Source of the DNA: Nocardia grenadensis NBRC 108939
GTDB lineage: Bacteria > Actinomycetota > Actinomycetes > Mycobacteriales > Mycobacteriaceae
Direction of reading: 5' to 3'
Length of the DNA: 64,000 nucleotides
Assembly: GCF_001613445.1 (NCBI RefSeq)
Contig: NZ_BDCJ01000028.1
Coordinates: 78,090-142,089, forward strand
The notes below the pieces were generated by a model. The model made no database searches and was not told where the DNA came from. It saw nothing but the letters and a program-made list of their open reading frames with translations. Both the position numbers and the translations under genes were made by a program. Numbering within the stretch: the first letter of the stretch is position 1; each line of letters begins with the position of its first letter. This document shows, one piece after another, positions 1 through 7,831 of the stretch.

Positions 1-210
1 CGACGAGGCACGCCTGTCCGAAGCGGTCACCGGATGCGACGGCCGCACGGAACAGCATGCCTACTGCGGCGATCGAGCCGAGCCGGTGATCTGCTCGACG
101 TGCAGACCCCACGGCTGATGGCCGAGTAGCGACGGCACCAGGGCCGAACATCGAGATGTCGTAGCCCTCGAGGATCGCCGCGAACAGGCACCGGCCGGTG
201 ATCGGCCGTG
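1..210 (-). pseudogene. MFS transporter remnant (aromatic acid/H+ symporter type)
   Basis: Reading the minus strand, about 70 residues resemble the first two membrane segments of a major facilitator of the aromatic-acid symporter type. The blocks are CLFAAILEGYDISMFG, then ALVPSLLGHQPWGLHVEQI in a second frame, then GSIAAVGMLF and DRFG back in the first frame. Two frame changes within 200 bases and the lack of a start codon point to a broken gene, or to sequence errors. It follows the alpha/beta hydrolase gene on the same strand, where an uptake transporter for the pathway would fit. The gene continues beyond the left edge, so the rest of it cannot be judged. Confidence 0.45.
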
Positions 211-212
211 CG

Positions 213-1457
213 TTATACCGGGAACCGTTCGTCCAGCCAGCCGCCTATCTCGGCCGCTGCCGAGGCGGCGCCGGTGGGTGCGCCGGGGCGGATCGGCCCA
301 CCGAAGTGGGTGCCGGCAACCCGGCGGTGTTCGACGTCTTTCGCACCCAGGGCCGCCACCATCGCAGTCGCGTCCGAGGGGAAACAGACTGCATCCCCGG
401 TGAGTTCCACGAACAGAGTCGGGGCCCGCACGGCGGGGGCGCAGCGCAGGAAGTCCGCGTTGGTGGTGTTCGTCGACCATGTCGACATCCAGGCGTCCGG
501 CGTCACCAGTCGGCCGAAACCGACCAGACCGTAGTTCGTCAGGTCGGGTCGGCGGCCGAACAACGACCCGTAGGGCCGCTCGTTCGGGTCGATCGACAGA
601 TCGACGAATCGTAGGTCGGCATCGGTGCGGTAGACCGTGAGCACCCTGGGTGCGAGCGAGACTCTTCGATCGGCGGGGTCCGATGATGCCTTGTACCGAG
701 CCCTGGCCTCGTCGGCAATAGCCACCCGGGCCCGGGCCTCGGCATCGATCCGCGCTATCCGCGCAGCCTGCGCGGTGCGGTACCGGTCGATGAACTCTGT
801 TGTGTACATGGATGATTCGCCCGGCGCCGCGAAGCCGTTGGCCGGTGAGAACGGGTCCAGTTCGGGGACCACCGACAACGGGTCGGCCTCGTCCGCCACC
901 GACGGGTCGATCAGCCGCCGCAGCAGCGCGCCCTGCCCCGGGTGCGGCGCCATGAACACGGCGGCGTCCGGCACGGGCATATCAGCCGAGGGCAGGTCTA
1001 CCGGGCGACCCGACGGCGCCTTCCGCAGCCGGGCGTCCGGGGCGAGGACAGCCTGTTCGTAATAGAACGCAAACAGCGTGCCGCCGCCGGAATGTCCGAG
1101 AACGACACGGTTGTCGAAGCCGTGCTCGCGCAGCAGTACCTGCCCCGCGGCCACGTCCAGCAGCGCCTGCTCGTGAATCAGGTCGAGGTCGTTGTTGGTC
1201 GACCGGACGCCCTGGGTCCAGACCGCGAAACCGCGGGCCAGTAGCTCCGGTACCAGCACGTGGTGTGTGAGATCTTGACGCGGGTGCATCAGACTCACCA
1301 CGGTGCGGGCGCCGGTCAGCGTGCGCAGCACGCCGTGAACCTTGGCTCCGTCCACGGTTTCGAGTTCGTGCGCCGAGGTGATCGTGGCGGCGGGGATCGC
1401 GGCGGATTCGATGTACCGGCCCGCACCGAGGCGCGCCTCGGCCGCAGGCGAACTCAT
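213..1457 (-). CDS. alpha/beta hydrolase, last intact gene of the maleate isomerase operon
   Basis: A 414-residue alpha/beta-hydrolase-fold protein. The nucleophile elbow is GHSGGG at about residues 130-135, in the line VVLGHSGGGTLFAFYY, and a likely acid/His end lies in VAGTHFGGP near the C terminus. No signal peptide is seen, so it is probably cytoplasmic. The chosen ATG overlaps the stop of the upstream small gene as ATGA, indicating translational coupling; a start 93 bases upstream would run through that gene. In this operon, with maleate isomerase and a VOC protein, a role in hydrolysing a ring-cleavage product or an ester or amide intermediate is plausible. The actual substrate is not shown by the sequence. 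Confidence 0.8.
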   Translation of the reverse strand: MSSPAAEARLGAGRYIESAAIPAATITSAHELETVDGAKVHGVLRTLTGARTVVSLMHPRQDLTHHVLVPELLARGFAVWTQGVRSTNNDLDLIHEQALLDVAAGQVLLREHGFDNRVVLGHSGGGTLFAFYYEQAVLAPDARLRKAPSGRPVDLPSADMPVPDAAVFMAPHPGQGALLRRLIDPSVADEADPLSVVPELDPFSPANGFAAPGESSMYTTEFIDRYRTAQAARIARIDAEARARVAIADEARARYKASSDPADRRVSLAPRVLTVYRTDADLRFVDLSIDPNERPYGSLFGRRPDLTNYGLVGFGRLVTPDAWMSTWSTNTTNADFLRCAPAVRAPTLFVELTGDAVCFPSDATAMVAALGAKDVEHRRVAGTHFGGPIRPGAPTGAASAAAEIGGWLDERFPV

Positions 1458-1699
1458 CTCGCCTCCAAACGCAGCGCGTCCTTGTCCCACTGGGTGATCC
1501 TCGCGTCGAGCAGGCCGGCCACACTGCTGTACCAGACCGCGTGGCGACAACCGGTCGCGCGGCGGTCGATAACGATCGGGCCGGGTGCGCTGATCTTGAA
1601 GTACGGGCCCACCCGGTCGACGGTGACGGTCTCGACGGCGGCCGCGACAGCGGCGACGGGACGGTTCTCGGGCACATCGAGTATCAGAACGGTGGTCAT
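1454..1699 (-). CDS. small protein resembling MmoB/DmpM monooxygenase effector
   Basis: An 81-residue protein. Its middle, RVGPYFKISAPGPIVIDR, and its end, SSVAGLLDARITQWDKDAL, resemble the core of the MmoB/DmpM family of small effector proteins of diiron multicomponent monooxygenases (the pattern apG.lvIdR, then ssfaGri). It is shorter than typical members (about 90-140 residues). The start ATG overlaps the upstream VOC gene's stop by one base, and its own stop overlaps the hydrolase start, so it is embedded in the operon. No diiron hydroxylase or reductase subunit lies in this window, which makes the assignment tentative. It could instead be an unrelated small subunit of the VOC protein or hydrolase. 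Confidence 0.6.
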   Translation of the reverse strand: MTTVLILDVPENRPVAAVAAAVETVTVDRVGPYFKISAPGPIVIDRRATGCRHAVWYSSVAGLLDARITQWDKDALRLEAR

Positions 1700-2346
1700 C
1701 ACGAGGACACCTCCTCGCCGGTCACCGACCGGCCCGCCTGCCATTTCTCGGCACGCTCGACGATCAGTTCTGCCTTGCGGACCAACAGCGCGTCCATCGA
1801 CGGCGCAGGACCGGAGACCACGTCGACCAAGGCGTCGATGGTGATGTTCGCATCGAGGTCCTCCTGCGGTGTCACCGGCCGCATGGCCCGGGTGATCTCG
1901 ATCATGTAGCCGTTGGGATCGTGGGTATAGATCGACTCGATGGTCTCGTGCCGAATCTGCATCTCGACCGGCCATTCGCTCGCGTCGAGCCGGCGACGGT
2001 ACTCCGTCAGGTGCTCTTCGCTGTCGACGTGGATTGCGAGGTGACGTGAGCGGATGAACCAGATCGGCACCTCGGCGGCGAACTTCGAGTACGAATCACC
2101 CTGCGGGCCGCCTCCGAACTCTTCGAGTCCGAAGTAGTAGAAGAATGCGAGCCGGTCGTCGTTACCGATGTCGAAGAAGAAGTGGATGAAGTCCGGGTGC
2201 CGGTCAGGGCCCCAGCCCGCAGCACAGATCGAGTGCACCACCGGAAAACCGAGGGTGTCGCGATAGAAACGTACGGTGCCTGCGGGGTCGAAGGTCGGGT
2301 AGGCGACATGGTCGACGCCCTTCACCAGATGTTGTGTCCGGGACAT
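1699..2346 (-). CDS. VOC-family protein (glyoxalase/extradiol dioxygenase fold)
   Basis: A 215-residue protein with two vicinal-oxygen-chelate halves. The first begins GVDHVAYPTFDPAGTVRFYRDTLGF (written here as GVDHVAYP then AGTVRFYRDTLGF) and the second contains HLAIHVDSEEHLTEYRRRL and ends DPNGYMIEITR. Candidate metal ligands are the His in VDHVAY, the His of LAIHVD and the Glu of YMIEIT, the usual H/H/E placement. Members include extradiol dioxygenases, glyoxalases and epimerases. The gene lies between maleate isomerase and the small MmoB-like gene in one operon, so a ring-cleaving or isomerising step is reasonable. The exact reaction cannot be read from the sequence. Confidence 0.8.
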   Translation of the reverse strand: MSRTQHLVKGVDHVAYPTFDPAGTVRFYRDTLGFPVVHSICAAGWGPDRHPDFIHFFFDIGNDDRLAFFYYFGLEEFGGGPQGDSYSKFAAEVPIWFIRSRHLAIHVDSEEHLTEYRRRLDASEWPVEMQIRHETIESIYTHDPNGYMIEITRAMRPVTPQEDLDANITIDALVDVVSGPAPSMDALLVRKAELIVERAEKWQAGRSVTGEEVSS

Positions 2347-2374
2347 GTCGAATCTCCTCGAGATTGTGTAGGGA

Positions 2375-3130
2375 TCAGACCGAGGTGTCCGCGGCGTCCA
2401 CCCGCAACAGACTGCCGGCGTCGTCGATCGCGACCGGGACGCCGAGACTACGCAGGATGCTGTATGCGCCGGCGGTAGCCGCCGAGACCACGGGCAGACC
2501 GAACTCGTCCTCGGCGGGCTGAACCAGGTTCAATGACGGCATCTGCACACAGCAACTGATCACCAGGGCGTCCAGGCCGGTGAGGTCCAGCGAGCGCGCG
2601 GCCTCCATGACGCGTTCACCGGAGATGCAGCCGACTTCGCTGTTGTCGGCAACCCCGAGCGCGCGCCAGTCGGCGACCTCGAAGCCTTCCGCCTCGAGGT
2701 ACTCCACGACCTGTTTCGCCAACGGCTCCATATAGGGCATCACCAGTGCGATACGCTCGGCATCCAGCGCGCGCAGAGCTTCGACCAGTGCTCCCGCACT
2801 GGAGCGGATACGTGCCTCGGAGCCGCCGGTTGCCAACTGCTCCGCGACCGCGGATTCGACCCGCTGATGCTCACCCGGCCCGCCGACCATGAGCGCCACC
2901 AGACAGGCGTAGAGGATCACCTCGGGCGCGGCGTCGGCGATCTCCATCACACATCGCTCACGCTGGGCATTCATCGCCGCGAGCCCCTCAGGGGAGACGG
3001 TGTGCATGCGCATTCGAGTGGAGTGGAACGAGAAGTCCGCGCTCATGTGTCCGCGCAGGATGGCCGGCATCTCGGTCTCGACCGTCACATTGCTGCTCGG
3101 TACGACGAGCCCGATTCGGTGAGTTGTCAT
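2375..3130 (-). CDS. maleate isomerase (maleate cis-trans isomerase)
   Basis: A 251-residue Asp/Glu-racemase-superfamily enzyme converting maleate to fumarate. It closely matches the characterised Nocardia farcinica maleate isomerase as I remember it: the N terminus is RIGLVVPSSNVTVETEMPA, the catalytic Cys76 lies in ILYACLVA and the second catalytic Cys in ISCCVQMPS near residue 194. No signal peptide is present, so it is cytoplasmic. It is the first gene of the leftward operon, with GAAAGGG as ribosome site before the ATG. Its presence implies that the pathway encoded here releases maleate, as in the nicotinate/2,5-dihydroxypyridine or maleylpyruvate-hydrolase routes, and feeds fumarate to the TCA cycle. 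Confidence 0.92.
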   Translation of the reverse strand: MTTHRIGLVVPSSNVTVETEMPAILRGHMSADFSFHSTRMRMHTVSPEGLAAMNAQRERCVMEIADAAPEVILYACLVALMVGGPGEHQRVESAVAEQLATGGSEARIRSSAGALVEALRALDAERIALVMPYMEPLAKQVVEYLEAEGFEVADWRALGVADNSEVGCISGERVMEAARSLDLTGLDALVISCCVQMPSLNLVQPAEDEFGLPVVSAATAGAYSILRSLGVPVAIDDAGSLLRVDAADTSV

Positions 3131-3167
3131 GAGGCTTCCCTTTCGGAGCTAATCAATTACTTTGCGC

Positions 3168-3278
3168 TTGCGCCGATTATTCGACGCAATCGTCGATCAG
3201 TCAAGGTGTAGCGGAGGTTTTCACAGCTCCCGGCATGCACTTGACTTCTTCTGCGCATCCGTCGAATAATCGTCGCAA
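3168..3278. promoter_or_regulatory. mirrored 19-bp operator in the divergent promoter region
   Basis: TTGCGCCGATTATTCGACG at 3168-3186 recurs as its reverse complement at 3260-3278 with one mismatch (18 of 19). The two copies lie about 40 bases from the maleate isomerase start and about 60 bases from the hyuA start. They are AT-rich islands in GC-rich DNA. The arrangement suits a regulator, most simply the TetR encoded at the end of the rightward operon, silencing both operons together. Clear -10/-35 boxes could not be assigned. Confidence 0.65.
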
Positions 3279-3335
3279 GGGTCAACTTGTGAGCCCGGTC
3301 ACCAAGATCGCGAGCCCGAAGGAAAGTAGAAATCC

Positions 3336-5456
3336 ATGGCATACGTAATCGGAGTGGACGTCGGCGGCACGTTCACCGACGCCGTCCTCGACGACGGCGA
3401 AGGCATGGTCGTCGCCGGTAAGGCACCGTCGACACCACCTGACTACTCGGGTGGCGTCATGGACGTACTCGAGGTGCTGGCGGAACAACTCGGCGCGTCC
3501 GTCGAGGAGATGCTCGCGAATACCCACCACATCGCGCACGGCACCACATCGTCACTCAATGCCCTGGTCATGAACCGAGTCCCCGACATCGGCTTCTTCA
3601 CCACAAAGGGGCACCGCGATTCGATCTACATCATGAACGTCGAGGGTCGGTACCTCGGCCGTGCGCCCGAGGAGCTGCAGAACCCGATCGGCCAGAGCAA
3701 ATCGCACGGCCTCGTACACAAGCGCCATGCCCTCGAGGTCACCGAGCGTGTCGACCGTGACGGCCGGGTGGTGGTTCGGCTCGACGAAGACGAGGTGCGC
3801 GACGCGGTGCGCACCCTTGTGGCGGACGGGATTTCCGCGATCGCGGTGTCACTGCTGTGGTCCTTCCGCAACCCGGCCCACGAACAGCGGATCCGCGAAA
3901 TCGCCCATGAGATCGACCCGGCCCTGTTCGTGGCGATCTCGAGCGAGGTGTCACCGCGCATCCGCGAGTTCGCCCGCAACGCCACCACCATCATGAGCAC
4001 CCAGATCGGCCCCGGTCTGCGCGACTACCTCGGCGAGCTGGAAAGCAAGCTCCGCGCGAAGAGGCTCGCCGGGCCGCTGCTGGTCATGCAGAGCAACGGC
4101 GGCGCCGTTGCCGCCACCGAAGCCCCCGGCAACGCGATCTCGACCGTGGGATCTGTGCTCACCGGCGGCGTCGTGGGAGCAGTGTCCCTCGGCCGGCAGC
4201 TGGGCCACCGCAACATCATCGCCACCGATGCCGGCGGCACCACCTTCCTCGCCGGCCTCATCGTCGAGAACGAGCCGGTTCGCTCGTCCACCACGATCAT
4301 CAACCACCACCCGATCAACGTGCCCACCCTCGAAGTGCACGCGATCGGGTCGGGTGGCGGCGCGATCGCCTGGCTCGACGCCGGCGGCAACCTGCAGATC
4401 GGCCCGCACAGCGCCCAGGCCGTGCCCGGTCCCGCCTGTTACGGCAACGGCGGCACCGAACCCACCAACACCGACGCCAACCTGGTATTGGGCATCATTC
4501 CCGAGCGCGGTCTGCTGGGTGGGCGTCGCGCACTGGATATGAGCCTGGCCCGGGAGGCTATCCGCACCCGCATCGCCGAGCCGCTCGGGCTCGGCATCGA
4601 GGAGGCGGCCGCCGCCATCTACGAGGTGCAGAACGCACAAACCGGCGACCTCCTGCGCAAGACCGTCGTCGAAGCCGGTCACGACCCGCGCGACTTCATC
4701 GTCTACGCCTTCGGGGGATCCGGCCCCGCCCACTGCGGGCTGTATGCGCAGGAGATCGGCGCCACGAACGTCGTCGTGCCGCTCGGCCGGGTGGCTTCGG
4801 CATTCTCTGCGTTCGGCCTCGCTTCCTCGGATATCGTGCTCGCCAAGGAAATGTCCGATCCCGCGGCTCTGCCGCTCGACCCGCAGCGCGTGCAGCGCAA
4901 CTTCGAGCAGCTCGAAGGGCAGGTGCGCGAGCTGCTCGCCCGGCAGGGCCTGAACTTCTCCTCGATCGAGATCGAGCGCGAGATCGATATGCGCTACACG
5001 ATGCAGCTGGCCGAAGTGGCCACCCCGATCCCGGGCGGCGACCTGACAGCGAAGCACCTCGCCGCGGCCGCCGATCGTTTCGAGGCCAAGTACGCCGACC
5101 TGTACGGCAAGGACAGCGGCTTCCGTGAAGCCGGTATCCAGGCCATCACCTACCGCGTGCGCGGCACCGGCGTCCTGCCCTTCTCGCCGACCCTGCCGCC
5201 GATGGAGCAAGCGGACTCCGCCGATGCCTCGGCGGCGCTCACCGGTACCCGCAAAGTATGCCTGGGCGCCGCCCGCGGCTACGACGACACCGCCATCTAC
5301 GACTACGCCGCGCTGCGCGCCGGCCATACGTTACGCGGCCCCGCGGTGATCGAGGTGCCCACCACGACCGTGGTCGTCCCCCACGACACCACCGGAACCA
5401 TCGACAAGCTCGGCAACCTGCACATCGTCGTCGACGCACCCGCCACCCAGGCCTGA
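3336..5456 (+). CDS. hyuA: hydantoinase/oxoprolinase subunit A-type protein (HyuA)
   Basis: A 706-residue member of the HyuA / N-methylhydantoinase A / acetophenone-acetone carboxylase ATPase subunit family. The ASKHA-type phosphate loop is at the N terminus (GVDVGGTFTDAVL, residues 6-18), followed by AHGTTSSLNAL, the second phosphate motif TDAGGTTFLAGLI and the C-terminal FGGSGPAH. These enzymes use ATP to activate a carbonyl group for ring opening of a cyclic amide or imide, or for carboxylation, together with a HyuB subunit; that gene follows after 17 bases. GGAAAG precedes the ATG. It is the first gene of the rightward operon. The family is certain; the substrate is not. Confidence 0.88.
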   Translation: MAYVIGVDVGGTFTDAVLDDGEGMVVAGKAPSTPPDYSGGVMDVLEVLAEQLGASVEEMLANTHHIAHGTTSSLNALVMNRVPDIGFFTTKGHRDSIYIMNVEGRYLGRAPEELQNPIGQSKSHGLVHKRHALEVTERVDRDGRVVVRLDEDEVRDAVRTLVADGISAIAVSLLWSFRNPAHEQRIREIAHEIDPALFVAISSEVSPRIREFARNATTIMSTQIGPGLRDYLGELESKLRAKRLAGPLLVMQSNGGAVAATEAPGNAISTVGSVLTGGVVGAVSLGRQLGHRNIIATDAGGTTFLAGLIVENEPVRSSTTIINHHPINVPTLEVHAIGSGGGAIAWLDAGGNLQIGPHSAQAVPGPACYGNGGTEPTNTDANLVLGIIPERGLLGGRRALDMSLAREAIRTRIAEPLGLGIEEAAAAIYEVQNAQTGDLLRKTVVEAGHDPRDFIVYAFGGSGPAHCGLYAQEIGATNVVVPLGRVASAFSAFGLASSDIVLAKEMSDPAALPLDPQRVQRNFEQLEGQVRELLARQGLNFSSIEIEREIDMRYTMQLAEVATPIPGGDLTAKHLAAAADRFEAKYADLYGKDSGFREAGIQAITYRVRGTGVLPFSPTLPPMEQADSADASAALTGTRKVCLGAARGYDDTAIYDYAALRAGHTLRGPAVIEVPTTTVVVPHDTTGTIDKLGNLHIVVDAPATQA

Positions 5457-5473
5457 TCCAGAGGAGTACGTCC

Positions 5474-7798
5474 ATGACCGCACCGATTCCCGGCTCGGAG
5501 ATCTTCTCCAGTCGACCCGTCGATCCCGAGGCACTCGGCCGCGCCGTCGGCGCCACCATCGAATTGCACACCGTCACCCAGGAACAGATCGACGCCGTCG
5601 ACCCGCTCACCTATGAGGTGATCCGCCACCGTCTGTGGTCGGTCACCGACGAGATGGGCGAAGCCCTCAAGCGCATGTCCGGCTCACCGATCGTCACCGA
5701 CGCCAACGACTTCGACTTCGCCGTCAGCGACGAGGTCGGGCAGGAAGTCCAGGTGGGCCTCTACAACACCATGCTCGTAGGCGCGGTGGACCTGGCCATC
5801 TACTGGACGCTGCAGCACCGCGCCGACAATCCGGGCATCACCGAGGGCGATATGTTCCTCTGCAACGATCCCTGGGTCGGTGGCGGCCTGCATCAGAGCG
5901 ACGTCATCGTCTACCAGCCGATCTTCCACGAGGGCAAGCTGTTCGCGTGGACGAGCGCCATCTGCCACGAGCCCGACCTCGGTGGCTCGGGGCTCGGTTC
6001 GTTCGATCCCGGCGCCAAGGACGTCTTCTCCGAGTCCCTGCCGACGCCCCCGGTCAAGGTGGTGCGTGACCATGTGCTGCAGCGCGATATCGCCGATGCG
6101 TGGACCAGGCGCTCCCGCGTCCCGATGCTCGTGGGACTGGACCTGCGGGCCAAGATCGGTGCGAACACCGTCGGCCGCAACCGGCTGCTCGCCGTGATCG
6201 AGCAGTACGGCGCCGACACGGTCAAGGCCGTGATGAAGCGCATGATGAACGACGCCGAGTCCCGTCTGCGCACGAAACTCGGGAGCCTCCCGGACGGCAC
6301 CTGGAAGGCGACCGGCTACCAGGACCAGGCCTCCGTCGGCGACCGCGGACTCCACAAGATCACCGTCGCCATGACCAAATCCGAGGACCGCCTGATCTTC
6401 GACTTCACGGGCACCGATCCGCAGACCGGCGTCATCAACTGCACCTACGCGGGCATGCGCGGCGGCGTGATGCTGGCCCTTCTGCCCATCTTGGCCGGCG
6501 ATATCCCGTGGTCGGCGGGCGGCCTGATGCGCTGCTTCGAACTGGTCTCGGAGGAAGGGACGATCAACAACGCGACCTTCCCCGCCGCCGTCAGCCGCGG
6601 CCCGATCGGCCCCGCCTGGCTCACCGGCAACCTGATCGCCGAATGCCTTGCCCAGATGCTCGACCGGGACATCGAACTCGGTAAGAACGTGCAGGCCTCC
6701 TGTTGCGGCACCTGGGACACCGCGGTCGTCGCCGGCCTCGACGAGCGCGGCGAACAACCCGTGCCGTTCCTCAACATCATGATGGAGCCGATGGCCGGCG
6801 GCTACGGCGCGCGCCCGGTCGCCGACGGGATGGACACCGGTGGCCTGTTCTGTATCCCGATGGGCCGCATCCCGGACACCGAGATGACCGAGTTTCTCTA
6901 TCCGCTGCTCACCCTGTGGCGACGCGAGGAACCCGATTCGGGCGGCCCCGGCCGTATGCGTGGCGGCGTGAGCGCCTCACTGGCCGTTACCCCCTATGGA
7001 TCCAGCGTCCCGATGGGCCTGGTCTTCGCCTCGGCCGGCAAGGCTGTGGCGCAGAACGGTGGTCTGGCCGGCGGCCTGCCCGGCAACACCGGCCTGGAGA
7101 TCTTGGCGCGGAATTCCGGCGTACAAGAGTTGCTCGCGGCCGGCAAGCTGCCCGGCGGCTTCGACGACCTGGACGGCACGCGCGAGATCGGCGCCTGCTA
7201 CGCCGAGAGCTACCTCGCACCCGGGGAAGTGCTGTACATGCACTGGCAGGGTGGCGGCGGCTACGGCGACCCGCTGCGCCGTGAGCCCGATGCCGTGGCC
7301 CGGGATGTGGTGAACGGCAAGGTCAGCGCCGACGGTGCCCGCGCCAACTACGGCGTAGTTGTCGACGACGGCGGCGAACTCGACGCCGCCCGCACCGCCG
7401 ACCTGCGGGCGAGCATGCTCGGCGAGCGCCGCGAGCGCTCCGAACTACCGGTATCGCAGGAAGCCACGGTCGATCTGAGTCACGCCCGGCGGATCGACGA
7501 CAACCTGGCCGAGGTCGCGATCGGTGACGCGCGCGTGATCGCGTGTGCGCACTGCGGCCGAGTGCTGGGCGACATCGCGTCCGGCAAGCTGTCGTTGGCC
7601 CGCTACGAAGGCCCGTCCAGCGCGGCGGGGCCCCAGGTTACATCCGATCCGTCGGAGTACGTCGACACCGATATCGTCTTCCGCCAGCAGTGCTGTCCTG
7701 GCTGCTGGTCGGCGGTGTACTCCGGAATCGTTCCGGCCGACCACCCCGACCATGTGGGGGATCTGACCACCCTCCTGCCCGCGGCTCCCACCCGGTGA
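5474..7798 (+). CDS. hyuB: HyuB-type subunit with fused acetone-carboxylase-gamma-like Cys module
   Basis: A 774-residue protein. Residues of about 40-640 form a HyuB / hydantoinase B domain, with ANDFDFAVSD, CNDPWVGGGLHQSDV, the Gly-rich PGRMRGGV and WQGGGGYGDPL. After a linker, the C-terminal 110 residues carry CAHCG near residue 690 and CCPGC near 740. Two Cys pairs of this kind are typical of the zinc-binding gamma subunit of acetone and acetophenone carboxylases, usually a separate gene. This would be a beta-gamma fusion. GAGGAG precedes the ATG at good spacing. The fusion hints at a carboxylase-like chemistry rather than simple hydantoin hydrolysis, but that is inference. It works with the HyuA protein encoded just upstream. 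Confidence 0.85.
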   Translation: MTAPIPGSEIFSSRPVDPEALGRAVGATIELHTVTQEQIDAVDPLTYEVIRHRLWSVTDEMGEALKRMSGSPIVTDANDFDFAVSDEVGQEVQVGLYNTMLVGAVDLAIYWTLQHRADNPGITEGDMFLCNDPWVGGGLHQSDVIVYQPIFHEGKLFAWTSAICHEPDLGGSGLGSFDPGAKDVFSESLPTPPVKVVRDHVLQRDIADAWTRRSRVPMLVGLDLRAKIGANTVGRNRLLAVIEQYGADTVKAVMKRMMNDAESRLRTKLGSLPDGTWKATGYQDQASVGDRGLHKITVAMTKSEDRLIFDFTGTDPQTGVINCTYAGMRGGVMLALLPILAGDIPWSAGGLMRCFELVSEEGTINNATFPAAVSRGPIGPAWLTGNLIAECLAQMLDRDIELGKNVQASCCGTWDTAVVAGLDERGEQPVPFLNIMMEPMAGGYGARPVADGMDTGGLFCIPMGRIPDTEMTEFLYPLLTLWRREEPDSGGPGRMRGGVSASLAVTPYGSSVPMGLVFASAGKAVAQNGGLAGGLPGNTGLEILARNSGVQELLAAGKLPGGFDDLDGTREIGACYAESYLAPGEVLYMHWQGGGGYGDPLRREPDAVARDVVNGKVSADGARANYGVVVDDGGELDAARTADLRASMLGERRERSELPVSQEATVDLSHARRIDDNLAEVAIGDARVIACAHCGRVLGDIASGKLSLARYEGPSSAAGPQVTSDPSEYVDTDIVFRQQCCPGCWSAVYSGIVPADHPDHVGDLTTLLPAAPTR

Positions 7799-7831
7799 GC
7801 CGGTCACAGACACCCGCAGAGAGGCTATCCC

